Virus record (IMG/VR): IMGVR_UViG_3300017719_000065
Coordinates: 1-34,999 of that record
DNA: 34,999 nucleotides
Source of the DNA: a virus
Strand: one strand, 5' to 3'
Each line of letters starts with the position of its first letter. The stretch's first letter is position 1. The position numbers were made by a program, and so were the translations under genes. Of this stretch, positions 23,601 through 32,326 are shown piece after piece. Below the pieces are notes generated by a model. It searched no databases. It was not told the DNA's origin and worked only from the letters and a program-made list of their open reading frames with translations.

Positions 23601-25881
23601 ACTCGCCACCTTTGTAGATAGACAAGTCTCCGAACTCATCAAACACTACGCTATCGATACGTGACATGTAGTAAGATTGATCAGAAGAAATAGTCGCATT
23701 GTTTGAGGGCGAGATGCCTGCATCTACTGCTGTGCCTATAAGTGATACTGTACTTGCTCCAGTTTCACTCAATGCGTAAGTAGCGATTGCTTGCTTGTAA
23801 GGTCTAAAGTCAAAACAGTTTACTAGTGAGTGTTCAATGCCATCTTTACCTGTAAAGTTTTTGATTAAACTTTTATCAGACAATGTGCTATAGCTATTTG
23901 CTGTAAGGTATCCGCTACCAACTACAGACTGTCTCTTAAGAACTTTAACTTTAACTCTTAATGTTGTAGCGTGATTGACAACTTCGCCAGCTTTAGCAGT
24001 GATAAACGAGTGATCGTATACATGATCTTTCTGGTTGTTAACTAGTTTAAACTTAGACGTAATGTCCTTAATATTAGAAGGGTCAGAAATATTTTTTACT
24101 TCTAGTAGCTTGATTGCATTAGGTACACCAAGTGATGCCATATTAGGAATACCGAATACGGGATTACCACTAGTTTCTCCTGTCAAGTCATAAGTGGTAT
24201 TCACATAGATGTCAAGATCGTTCAATCCGTCAGCTTCAGAACCTGTAACGATTTCATCGTAGTAGAGAAATCCTTCGAAGTCAACTTCGTTAATTATTAC
24301 CTGTAAGTCAACTGTATTAAGAGGGCTACCATTCGCTTCACGTATGATGTCGGTGTTACTCATCGCAACGTATGAATTATTTACGAGAGGTTGAGTGTTA
24401 CTAGTAGCTGGAATTGTTACGGTTGAAGATGTAACTGGAAGTCTTACTCTTCTAGTATAAGCGACATTTGATATAGAGTCAATGCTTCCTTTACCGGTAT
24501 TGAATAATTTTCCTCCACTGTTAACTCCGTATAATGTTCCGCCATTCGTAAGAGTGGTTGATCCTAACTTTGCTATAGCAGTGTTCTCTTGACCGCTTGT
24601 CTTAGATATATTATAAACGAATATTTTACCAGGAGTTATATTTGATACTGAAGCAGTACCGATAATGTTATCAGAGCCGTCTAATAGATTAACTACTGAA
24701 CCGTTAATAGGATAATTGTCTAATACTAGACCAGCAGTATGATTGTATGTAAAATATTGTCCATACTGTACACCAGTGTACTGATTTGTTTTGCTTTGAG
24801 TAAGAGTAGTTGGTTCAATCAAAAGTTTTCGAGGACTAACGTTTATAGTTTCTCTACCGAAAACGTAAGCTTTACCAGGAGCAACAACAGCGTTTGTATT
24901 ACTGCCGTCTTGCTCAAGCGTTACTCTAAGTCCATTCGTAACATAGTTACCAGACTCATCAAAAGTTCTTCGAGCGAGTTCATCGCCAACAACATTGAAT
25001 TCTGTTCTGTCACGAATACGTACTGCTTCACCTCCAACATATCTAACTAAAGCAAAGAACTCTTCTGGTTCGCTTGCTGTCGAGTATGTTACGAGTTGAG
25101 GTACTAACTGAAGTCTGTCTGCACCAGGTGCGTTCTCGTTATTAAACCCTGCGGCATTGTCGAGTAGCGTGGTATCTTTATTAGAGTTGATTAGATTTTC
25201 AGCGACAGTAAAGCCAACTGAAGATGCTCCAGGAATATTAGAGTACTTTGATACGATGATGAATTGATTATCAACAAAGATAAAGTGTCCCTTCTGATAG
25301 ACAACACCCTCTTCACATGAAACACCAAACGATCTACCAGCGTGTCCAACAACTGTTGCAACTGTAATAGATGATTCGACAACAACTCCGTTACCGTCTT
25401 TGATCTTAAGCTGTTCACCTTGTGCGAACTGTTTCGCATCTGTTAAACTAGCACCTGTAACTGTAGAGTCATCAAAGCCAATGTAGTTGATATAGAAAGT
25501 TTTGAGGTCTGGGTCTTGAGTTTGGAAACCGTTTTCGCCCAAAATTATTTCTGCAACAAGACCGGTTGTTGTGCCAGTGGCTGTGTAAGTAACAGCGTCA
25601 GTTTGATTGTAGATTGTAGGATCAGTAAAGCCTACAGTATCATTTAGTTTGACGTAGAATATATCTGGACGTGAGGTAATATTAATACCACTAATGATAG
25701 TACCTTCTTTATAAACATTCGAACCAAAGCGTTCTACCTGCTTCTGAAGAATAGTTTGAAGTTGTGTTAACTCACGTGCTTGTACGGCTTTTGCGGGCTT
25801 AAACAGAATACGGTTAAACTGTTTAGCTTCACTAAAATCGTCATAGTACGGATCAACATTTAAGTCTGTATTAATGCCCAT
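20680..25881 (-). CDS. DUF4815-type giant virion protein, 1733 aa
   Basis: The longest gene in the window. The start follows TAGGAAAAGAG, 16 bases after the stop of the gp8-like gene. The N-terminus (MGINTDLNVDPYYDDFSEAK, then QFNRILFKPAKAVQARELTQ and LQTILQKQVERFGSNVYKEG) is what I recognise as the DUF4815 family of phage structural proteins, common in marine T4-like phages. The bulk is beta-rich, with several hundred residues of strand-and-turn sequence. A long Thr/Gln stretch and an aromatic-rich part (LRPNTRHYFFLDGASIDSH) lie in the second half, which closes FPHIYDYRAIALT. In T4 the slot after gp8 holds gp9, gp10 and gp11, and this protein probably takes over part of that peripheral-baseplate role. 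That is inferred from position. Confidence 0.85.
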   Translation of the reverse strand: MGINTDLNVDPYYDDFSEAKQFNRILFKPAKAVQARELTQLQTILQKQVERFGSNVYKEGTIISGINITSRPDIFYVKLNDTVGFTDPTIYNQTDAVTYTATGTTTGLVAEIILGENGFQTQDPDLKTFYINYIGFDDSTVTGASLTDAKQFAQGEQLKIKDGNGVVVESSITVATVVGHAGRSFGVSCEEGVVYQKGHFIFVDNQFIIVSKYSNIPGASSVGFTVAENLINSNKDTTLLDNAAGFNNENAPGADRLQLVPQLVTYSTASEPEEFFALVRYVGGEAVRIRDRTEFNVVGDELARRTFDESGNYVTNGLRVTLEQDGSNTNAVVAPGKAYVFGRETINVSPRKLLIEPTTLTQSKTNQYTGVQYGQYFTYNHTAGLVLDNYPINGSVVNLLDGSDNIIGTASVSNITPGKIFVYNISKTSGQENTAIAKLGSTTLTNGGTLYGVNSGGKLFNTGKGSIDSISNVAYTRRVRLPVTSSTVTIPATSNTQPLVNNSYVAMSNTDIIREANGSPLNTVDLQVIINEVDFEGFLYYDEIVTGSEADGLNDLDIYVNTTYDLTGETSGNPVFGIPNMASLGVPNAIKLLEVKNISDPSNIKDITSKFKLVNNQKDHVYDHSFITAKAGEVVNHATTLRVKVKVLKRQSVVGSGYLTANSYSTLSDKSLIKNFTGKDGIEHSLVNCFDFRPYKQAIATYALSETGASTVSLIGTAVDAGISPSNNATISSDQSYYMSRIDSVVFDEFGDLSIYKGGESESPSIPEIPGMYALSNVYVPGNVTKVTGNNPIRVVDVSNKNYTMKDISGIEKKIDRLTDAVSMSLLESSTKDMFIPNGSGTNRFKNGILVDAFRDLRVGAVEDPDFGAAIDKSRTVATPSVTQFPIDLKVDSSTGANVYQDVVTLADTGTRVNVIEQPFATNFRNCVSNFYNYAGKASIDPPFDAGYDVIENPAINLEVDIATPLLDLIDNLQEVIPLTREQVSSISGAVQRNGNNRSQTTTVTTTTDSLTVGDNNVTTSSVGNFVTDVTMSPYIQSREVKILVTGLRPNTRHYFFLDGASIDSHIYPGDVNPTVIGSATEYNVSEVEDNGSAKGSAVRTDAEGTLAAVFDIPEATFFVGERAIEIVDIDQYSSLESGKTSYTKAVYRAYNFDVGKSELTQTTRTPTFDVERNVTTRSFTRQWRVDPIAQTFIVRPAQAEGASMSMISSVDVYFKSKSATVGATLELREVVNGYPSQAVLPFGRKHLRASQINTSDAGTTATTFQFKNPVKLNVNKEYCFVVIPDANSPDFLIFTSKVGNADLATGTSITNDWGDGVLFTSTNDSAWKSYQDEDIKFTLKRYQHQATAGSVDLSPNDVEFLSVTDTTLNFKNDELAYIKKSYSKPCGVSDRTVTISGGSIFAVGDYVLIVDNNDNFLSEIVAVNDTASILTIRAPYSGTTNSATAFLTVAGRVSYFNKRKADRLFLKESSAKEGNFLVAGEVVNGYRTGATTTISTIDNEPISYFQPQIFVSNSMRTSTDFTLYKGSAVDKSIPLNGNVYSTGTLRVVNSTSNIVNPGLTESNDFKIRVAMTNNGYQSSTPIVDPALSILNAYKYKISASSVATSSWVSKEITLQEQLDATGLRVYLSGFRPAGAYIDVYARFVYPTDIETQSDWIKLVNSDEDMYSNLSNTLDYREFQYDLADETNDYSSFQLKFEMRHATSSEINDKDLNVTPAEHIFPHIYDYRAIALT

Positions 25882-25897
25882 GTATTATACTCTTTTC

Positions 25898-27763
25898 CTA
25901 GAAATCGAAAATAAATTTAATTTTTTCTTTACGTGTAGCTAATCTCTGTATGGGATCAAAGTCTACGAAGTGTAGAACTTGTCCGCTGTACGGAGAATAT
26001 TTGCCATACGTAACATTTGTACTAGCATTATTTATAGTAAGCGTACTAGCTGTTGTGGTAGACAGATTAGCTTTTACAAAAATAATACCGTTTTGAAAAG
26101 TGCTTTGAAAATCTCCATAGTAATCTACAAGGTATATTGTAGTATTGCCTCCAGAGTAAACACTCTCATGTATTCTTGCTGTGATCGTTTCAGTTACACC
26201 GCCCAAGTCAATATTCTGCTGAACATAGTGTCCTGCTATTGCGGTACTAGTGACATCTGATCCTTGAATAACAATTGAACTTCTATTATCAAACTGAGTT
26301 GGGAGAGTTGAATCAGTAAAGATAGGATTCTTAACAAGACCAACTTTAGTATAAGAGTTCGCATCTGGTATTAGAACATCTTCTCCTGCAAAGTTTGTAA
26401 TAACTGATAGTCTACTCATGCCCAACTCATTGATCGGATCAGATCCATGTCCACCTTTAGGTGATACTACACATCTAAGCTGTGCGGCTTGAGATGGGGT
26501 ATAACTATTTACGAGTGCAGATGGTAGTCCAAGTGTAGCAGTTGCGTACTTGTATTCGCTACCTCTTTCCATAAACTGAATAGATTTAAGTGTGCCGAAC
26601 TGATCGATCACTCCGTAAGCAACACAAGGAGTACCTGTAGAAGTACTTCTAGTCACGTGAATTTTAGGAACTAACTGAAAGGTATCATTCGAAAAAAGGC
26701 TTGGAGTATTGCCATCAGAAGAAGAAATCTTTAGAATTATTTTTAAATCAGAGCCAGGAATTGTTTCGCTACTGAGTACATCGTAAAGTATGGCTTTATT
26801 TTGATTTGCCTTTTTCTGTAACAGATACATTTCTTTATATGAGTCACCAGCACCATAAAGATCGAAACCTTCTTTAGATGTTGCGCTTACTGTTATATCA
26901 CTTATGTTTACATCTGTAGTTGACTGAATAATAGATTCAAAGGCAACAGTACTAGCATTAGAAGCATTAGTAGCAGGTCCAAATCTAAAGTTCGTGAATA
27001 GATTGGTCACGGTATCTTCGATAATTATTTGAGAAATTTCTTCTTTCGCAGAAGCAATAACTTCAGTATTGCCGTAAGAAGGATAAGGCAAAGGTAAACT
27101 ATCGCTAGTTCCAAAAACAGCATCTTCGCCAGCTCTCACAGTAAATAAATATTTCCAAATATATCCATCTGCTTCAGATATGTGTTCATAAGAATTTGGA
27201 TCAATATCAGCGAAAGTAGGAGTCGAAGTAGATGTTCTATTTACTTCTCCTGTTAATACGTTTGTAATTCCATTAGCCTCAAGACATCTAAAGACATCGT
27301 AGTCGCCCTCTGTATTTCTCACAGTAACTACATTAGTATTCAAAGCGGCTTGAGTCGTATAGTCTACTTTGTCATCATATCCTTGATAGATTGTTCCTGT
27401 AGTCCAAGCATTCTTATAGAACATATAACGAATATTAGAGTTTGATATCTTGTTACCAAATATAACTCTACGCTGAAACTCTCGCTTCTCGTACTGAGTG
27501 TTCGTGATAGCATTTGGCTTATCAACACTAGAACCCATAATGTAATAAGAGTTTTCTGGAGTATAAGAGTTTAGTTGAGTCTCAACGATATCTTGAATGT
27601 CTGATCTTTGGTCAGATGAAAGAGTAACGCCAGAAGTCTGGTCGACATATGCTTCCAAGCCCGACAAGAAATCTGCCGCAATAGACGAATTAGGACTGTC
27701 GAAAGTAGAGAACGTTTCTTTGGTTGTTTCTACTTTAAAATTTTCTGTAATGATCTTTGCCAT
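25898..27763 (-). CDS. 8: Baseplate wedge protein, gp8-like, 621 aa
   Basis: Start with AAGGTAATATA upstream, 9 bases after the stop of the gp7-position gene. Several stretches correspond to T4 gp8 as I remember it: YDVFRCLEANG (155-165) to the gp8 phrase 'lvYRCLDv', EADGYIWKYLFTVRAGED (197-214) to 'GDGYVWEYLFEIP', SLPLPYPS after it, and an ending VLHFVDFDPIQRLATRKEKI with KFIFDF, matching the gp8 end 'iNILFTF'. T4 gp8 is 334 residues, so this version is almost twice as long, with extra beta-rich sequence between about 230 and 590. In T4, gp8 forms a dimer joining the wedge to its outer parts. The position directly after the gp6 and gp7-position genes supports the call. Confidence 0.8.
   Translation of the reverse strand: MAKIITENFKVETTKETFSTFDSPNSSIAADFLSGLEAYVDQTSGVTLSSDQRSDIQDIVETQLNSYTPENSYYIMGSSVDKPNAITNTQYEKREFQRRVIFGNKISNSNIRYMFYKNAWTTGTIYQGYDDKVDYTTQAALNTNVVTVRNTEGDYDVFRCLEANGITNVLTGEVNRTSTSTPTFADIDPNSYEHISEADGYIWKYLFTVRAGEDAVFGTSDSLPLPYPSYGNTEVIASAKEEISQIIIEDTVTNLFTNFRFGPATNASNASTVAFESIIQSTTDVNISDITVSATSKEGFDLYGAGDSYKEMYLLQKKANQNKAILYDVLSSETIPGSDLKIILKISSSDGNTPSLFSNDTFQLVPKIHVTRSTSTGTPCVAYGVIDQFGTLKSIQFMERGSEYKYATATLGLPSALVNSYTPSQAAQLRCVVSPKGGHGSDPINELGMSRLSVITNFAGEDVLIPDANSYTKVGLVKNPIFTDSTLPTQFDNRSSIVIQGSDVTSTAIAGHYVQQNIDLGGVTETITARIHESVYSGGNTTIYLVDYYGDFQSTFQNGIIFVKANLSTTTASTLTINNASTNVTYGKYSPYSGQVLHFVDFDPIQRLATRKEKIKFIFDF
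26029..26036 (-). promoter_or_regulatory. Possible late promoter box upstream of the DUF4815 gene
   Basis: The minus strand reads TATAAATA inside the 3' part of the gp8-like gene, 147 bases upstream of the 1733-aa gene start. It is an exact consensus match, but it lies within codons for Thr-Ile-Asn-Asn and is further from a start codon than the other boxes, so it may be chance. Confidence 0.35.
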
Positions 27764-27772
27764 TATATTACC

Positions 27773-30556
27773 TTAAGTTCCTATCGATGTTGTTACTGCA
27801 TCTGTTGCTGTCTGATCGAGAGATACAAGTTCTGTGACTAATACTTCAGATGAATTGCCTTCTGTCATTATATTCTCTTCTGTTCCTTCTGTGACGTACG
27901 GCTCATCTGATAAGTTCCATATTTGGAATTCAACGTCAAGCGTACTATCTAAATTACTTGTACTATTTATGAGAGGGGAACTGAAGACTTTTGTGCCCGC
28001 AACTCCTACTGTGTCCTTAATAAGCTGTGTATACTTTTCAGGATCAATTACAGAAGATATCTCATATGAATACTCTTGATAATAATCATTATCATGTAAG
28101 TATTTAGTGTTATCGCTCAAGAAAGATGTAGTAGAACTCCACTTTCCTTCTGTCTTACCTGGTCCAAGTGTACGAATAATTGCCTTTGCTACTAACTGAT
28201 GAGACTCGTTTTTGAGATCAACAACTTCACCATCGACATATCTATATCCCGTATTAGTGATATCTACATCTTCAATCTGTCCAGTCTCGTAACTAGCATT
28301 ACCAGAGATGATTGCATTTCTACCCATAGCAAGTGAATTAGAATCTGGTCTCACTCCGCTAAGAGTATATTGATTGTTCTTAATAAAGATAGGATAGTTA
28401 TCATCAAAGTCGTAGAACGATAGTTTCTGGAAGTAGAAGTCATTACCTTCTCTCTTCAAGAACTTGCCAATTGATGTGTAGTAAACGAATTGATCGTTAG
28501 TACCAGGCACAAAGTTAGCATCAGGATTATTTCCAAAATCTGGATCTTCGATTTGAACTTCTTGTGTAACAATCTCGCCAACTTCAATTAAGAAGTTTGG
28601 GTTAGTGAATGTGAGAATAGTATCACGGCTATCAAATCTAGCAACATCAACATATTCAATTTCACTGAACACATCGTTGACGTAGTTATTACCTTCACTC
28701 TCAGGTACAATACCTGCGATAGATCCAATCGTAATAGACTTCGCTTCAAACGCATCTTTGATTCTTGTGTTTAAAGTTTCTGCATTAAAGCCTTGACTGA
28801 CAAGCGTACCACTCATACCATAGTTAGTAGCAACAACGTCTGTCACTGTACCACTGCCTATAGGGGTTGTTGTATTCTTAATAAATCGTGTCCCGACATT
28901 GTTATCTGCTGAACCAAGCAGAGTAAAGTCTGTAGTGCCTTGTGTTTCAATTTCATAGATACCTGGATTAACCATAGCAGTCGCATTGATAATAACAGCA
29001 AGAGGCTTATCAGCAAAGTTACCAATAAAGTCTGTGATGATACTTACCGACTCTTGATTACTAATACCTTCTACTCTAAAACTAGCAGTAGCATTATAGT
29101 CAGCAATCGTGGTTATTGTAACACTATTATTACTACCGACTGTAATATTAACAGTCTCGCCAGCAGGAAGAGAATTAAACTCGAAGCCAAACCCGTCTGC
29201 ATACACAGCAGGCAATAGTCTATCTTCAATCCATGTTGTCTGTGCAGTAGTAGAACTACCACTTATATAATTCGCAAAGATAGTTGCATCTTCGCCATTA
29301 ATATATCGACTTGTAACGAAGTTATATCCAGAGTTTGATATATCACCTAATCTGTATCCAGTGTTATCAAGGTCTGAGTTAAATATTGCGAGCATCTTTG
29401 GATCTACAGTAGAGTCACCCGCACCAGCAAGTGCAAGTTGAGTCTGAACAAAAGATAAAAACGTTGCTTTCGTATCTCTTGCAGAAGCATCAGTACTTCT
29501 TCTATCTGGATCTTGTCTATTCGATCTTACGTAGAGAAGAGGGTGATTATATGCCACAACTCTTCCGCCGCCATTGATCGTTGCCGTGCCAGAAGAAACA
29601 TCGTCTGCAACAATGTGTTGACCAGGCTGAATAGACGATACAGCAGTAGAGCCAGCAACGATCAATGCTTGAGTAGAGATAGACACATCGATATCATTAT
29701 TAATGACACTGTATCCAAATCCATCATTCTCTTTAACAAAGTCGATCTTGCCTGTAGTCGTTGTTGATATATCACTCACAACACCAGTCGCACTTGTACC
29801 TGTTCCGCCAATACTTGGATTACCAAATCGATCTAAGCCAGTTGATTCAATTGTAACGATATCACCAATTTCTTGACCAGCTACAGCAGTGCCTCGAATC
29901 ACATTCACACTACTTAAAGAACCAGTAACAAGTTTACCATAGCTTGTAGTTACGCCTAGTCTTGTAACAGAAATCGAATCATCAGATATAAATCTACCTG
30001 CTGAGTTAGAGAGATACGCAATAGGACATATAGTACCAGAGAAGTTTACAAAGATTAGATCGTCTACAAATGCTGTCGCACCTGATACGTCACCCTTGAG
30101 TTTATCACCACGCTTAATTGGATATCCATCAATAGAAGATACTGCACGAAGTTCAAGATACTCAGCCCCACCCCATATAGAGTCAGAAGGCTTTAGAATA
30201 GCAGTCGAAGGATAAAAGACTTCAATGTCTTCATCAAAGAACATACGAAACAATAGACGTAAACTTTCTTCAGAACCTTTTCGCTTGTATAAGTCTTGAA
30301 TATGTTTTATAATGAATCGTGTATCAACTACAGTATCAATAGGTAATGACTGAAGATATTTCTTCTTAAAGAATACAAGAAAAGATGCAAGAGTAGTATC
30401 GACATCACGAAGCTTAGGTACATTCCGATCCATAATAGTTTCGTTATGCTCATAATAAGCTTTAACAAACTCTACTAGAAAGTCGCCTTCTTCCCGATAC
30501 AGATCAGGAAACTGATCAGCAATCGTTGGCGAAATATGATCTCTTACATTGAGCAT
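27773..30556 (-). CDS. 7: Baseplate wedge protein in the gp7 position, 927 aa
   Basis: Start preceded by CGGAATAAAG, 3 bases after the gp6 stop. The N-terminal 120 residues are helical and well marked: ISPTIADQFPDLYREEGDFL, VEFVKAYYEHNE, FLVFFKKKYLQSLP and RFIIKHIQDLYKRKGSEESL, ending RLLFRMFFDEDIEVFYPS. This N-terminus is common to large proteins at this spot in marine T4-like phages, usually labelled gp7 or simply structural protein. The remainder is beta-rich with a short Gly/Thr module at 531-573 that also occurs in two other proteins here. T4 gp7 is about 1030 residues and follows gp6, so size and order agree, but I cannot show residue-level homology to T4 gp7; the symbol rests on position. 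Confidence 0.7.
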   Translation of the reverse strand: MLNVRDHISPTIADQFPDLYREEGDFLVEFVKAYYEHNETIMDRNVPKLRDVDTTLASFLVFFKKKYLQSLPIDTVVDTRFIIKHIQDLYKRKGSEESLRLLFRMFFDEDIEVFYPSTAILKPSDSIWGGAEYLELRAVSSIDGYPIKRGDKLKGDVSGATAFVDDLIFVNFSGTICPIAYLSNSAGRFISDDSISVTRLGVTTSYGKLVTGSLSSVNVIRGTAVAGQEIGDIVTIESTGLDRFGNPSIGGTGTSATGVVSDISTTTTGKIDFVKENDGFGYSVINNDIDVSISTQALIVAGSTAVSSIQPGQHIVADDVSSGTATINGGGRVVAYNHPLLYVRSNRQDPDRRSTDASARDTKATFLSFVQTQLALAGAGDSTVDPKMLAIFNSDLDNTGYRLGDISNSGYNFVTSRYINGEDATIFANYISGSSTTAQTTWIEDRLLPAVYADGFGFEFNSLPAGETVNITVGSNNSVTITTIADYNATASFRVEGISNQESVSIITDFIGNFADKPLAVIINATAMVNPGIYEIETQGTTDFTLLGSADNNVGTRFIKNTTTPIGSGTVTDVVATNYGMSGTLVSQGFNAETLNTRIKDAFEAKSITIGSIAGIVPESEGNNYVNDVFSEIEYVDVARFDSRDTILTFTNPNFLIEVGEIVTQEVQIEDPDFGNNPDANFVPGTNDQFVYYTSIGKFLKREGNDFYFQKLSFYDFDDNYPIFIKNNQYTLSGVRPDSNSLAMGRNAIISGNASYETGQIEDVDITNTGYRYVDGEVVDLKNESHQLVAKAIIRTLGPGKTEGKWSSTTSFLSDNTKYLHDNDYYQEYSYEISSVIDPEKYTQLIKDTVGVAGTKVFSSPLINSTSNLDSTLDVEFQIWNLSDEPYVTEGTEENIMTEGNSSEVLVTELVSLDQTATDAVTTSIGT
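28838..28966 (-). repeat. Short Gly/Thr module, copy in the gp7-position protein
   Basis: Residues 531-573 read PGIYEIETQGTTDFTLLGSA, then NNVGTRFIKNTTTPIGSGTV. It is the least Gly/Ala-rich copy but keeps the YxI, GTTxF, LG and VGTxF steps. Confidence 0.65.
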
Positions 30557-30559
30557 TCT

Positions 30560-32326
30560 TTATTCCGTTATTGTAGTTACGTTGACAGTAATGTCTTCAC
30601 CACGTATAGTAATAATACGATCTTTAGGAGCTTTCACATCTTTCGCTACAGAGTTAGCAATGAACTTAATTGCATTACCTTCGTATGAATCGATAATTAA
30701 ATTTGACAACTTGATTGCACCTGTGCTATAATCAATCGTACCAAGACTACGCTTAAAGACTGATTGAGAGGCAGACGAAGCAGTCACAGCCATCATCTTA
30801 CCAGCACCATCGTCTTGTAGTGTCACTAGTGTACCTTCGATTGTTAACTTACTAGTACGTACAGCTGGTGTAAATCCTGTCAAGCCAGTCGTAGCGTCAT
30901 ACGCATATGGCTGAACAAGTGCAGTCTCATATGAGAAAGCAGGGTTCTGTACAGTATTCAAAGTAGGTGTAATCTGAATAATAGGTGATGCAAAGATACT
31001 TGAAGAGATAATTGAGTTGTCTACCGCATCAAGGGTAGCCGCCAAACGAGACTGACGTAGTGTCTTATTAAAGTCTGCAAGACTATCAATAGAGTATGAC
31101 TCGATAGCACTCTTTACTTCGCTTTGAATCTGAGCAGGAGATTTTGTAGTATTATTAGGATCGAATACGACATCTACAATAGTATCAACAAACAAGAACT
31201 TCGCAGGTACAAACACTGGCTCGATAGTCAATGGTGTCTTGTCTTTTAGATATTCAGTGAATGACGCAATCTCAAAGTCCGCCGCCCCTTCGCCGCCAGT
31301 AACGTCTACAGAGATAATCACCTTACCAAACTCAGGAGGATCAACTTCGTCTCCACCATATACAGAGATAGCTTCGATATTTGGAAAACGATTACGTAGC
31401 AGTATTTCGTAGTCACGTGTCGTTACAGCACGTTCTTGTACTTGAAGAGCCTTAGGAGCAAACGCCCGTATAGACTCAGTTGTTTCCGCCGAGAGCCCGC
31501 CATTCGAAGGAGTCGTAATCTGTATTGATACATTAGCGGCATCTGGCAGACCATTACTCGTCATAGAGTTAACGCCGTTTGCATCTTCTGCTGAACAGAT
31601 ACGATACTTCGCTGTAATATTATCACCTGGTGTAGGCTGTTTTCCGAACTTGTCTTGTCCAAACTGTATAGAGTATTTCTCATCTTCTTCTGGCTGAAGA
31701 TAGAATACTTTGTCAATAGCAGTAATGCCAAATATGTCTGTCTTATATACGTACTCTTCGCCATTGACTTCTACGTATAATGAGCGAGTGTCTATCATGT
31801 TATTAGATAGTATTGTGTTCGATGTGTCAAGTGTTTCTGTAATTAATCTACCTTGAAATACTTCTACGTCTTGTACAGTAAATGTTCGAGGAGCGTTTGT
31901 AGTAGTCTCGCTTGATACAGCACTATATGCTTTCTCTGTAAGGAATGTAAATGTCTGATTACCACACTTGCCGTTAATCTTCGTATCTTTTGGTATAATA
32001 AAGAAGTTACCTGATTGCGTAGCAGTGATATTAAATGTTACAATAGCCTTAGCTGATCTACGTGAACGTGGTAAATAGTTTAATTCTTTTGCGTGTGATA
32101 TCATACTGTTACGCTCTTGAGCAGAGTCAAGGAACATCTCACTAATCATCATGTTATAATAGTAGTTATTATAGAATGTATTATATGCGAGTAAGTCAAG
32201 CAATACATTCATGTTAGAGCCTTCGAAGTCGTAGTCAGCAAACCTATCTTGATTGCTTAGATAAGTCTTAAGTGCTGACTTCGTTTCAAAGAAGTCTAAG
32301 TTTTGTATTGGTGATATATTTGCCAT
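30560..32326 (-). CDS. 6: Baseplate wedge protein gp6 (baseplate J-like), 588 aa
   Basis: The ATG overlaps the gp25 stop (TAATG), with AGGGTAAG upstream. The N-terminus NISPIQNLDFFETKSALKTY and DYDFEGSNMNVLLDLLAYNT with YYYNMMISEMFLDSAQERNS is typical of T4-type gp6. Residues 275-340 carry the baseplate J signature: GGLSAETTESIRAFAPKALQ, VQERAVTTRDYEILLRNRFP, then EAISVYGGDE and FGKVIISVDV. T4 gp6 is 660 residues, so this is slightly shorter. In T4, gp6 dimers form the ring that ties the six wedges together and changes shape on contraction. Direct coupling to gp25, its binding partner in the wedge core, fits. Confidence 0.92.
   Translation of the reverse strand: MANISPIQNLDFFETKSALKTYLSNQDRFADYDFEGSNMNVLLDLLAYNTFYNNYYYNMMISEMFLDSAQERNSMISHAKELNYLPRSRRSAKAIVTFNITATQSGNFFIIPKDTKINGKCGNQTFTFLTEKAYSAVSSETTTNAPRTFTVQDVEVFQGRLITETLDTSNTILSNNMIDTRSLYVEVNGEEYVYKTDIFGITAIDKVFYLQPEEDEKYSIQFGQDKFGKQPTPGDNITAKYRICSAEDANGVNSMTSNGLPDAANVSIQITTPSNGGLSAETTESIRAFAPKALQVQERAVTTRDYEILLRNRFPNIEAISVYGGDEVDPPEFGKVIISVDVTGGEGAADFEIASFTEYLKDKTPLTIEPVFVPAKFLFVDTIVDVVFDPNNTTKSPAQIQSEVKSAIESYSIDSLADFNKTLRQSRLAATLDAVDNSIISSSIFASPIIQITPTLNTVQNPAFSYETALVQPYAYDATTGLTGFTPAVRTSKLTIEGTLVTLQDDGAGKMMAVTASSASQSVFKRSLGTIDYSTGAIKLSNLIIDSYEGNAIKFIANSVAKDVKAPKDRIITIRGEDITVNVTTITE

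Noticed and set aside
24739-25050. Plus-strand frame of 103 residues opposite the 1733-aa gene
   Set aside because: Shadow frame without ribosome site; composition unlike the phage proteins.
27964-27971. CATAAATA on the minus strand inside the gp7-position gene
   Set aside because: Variant box in coding sequence, about 200 bases from the next start; such one-off matches are expected by chance in AT-rich DNA.
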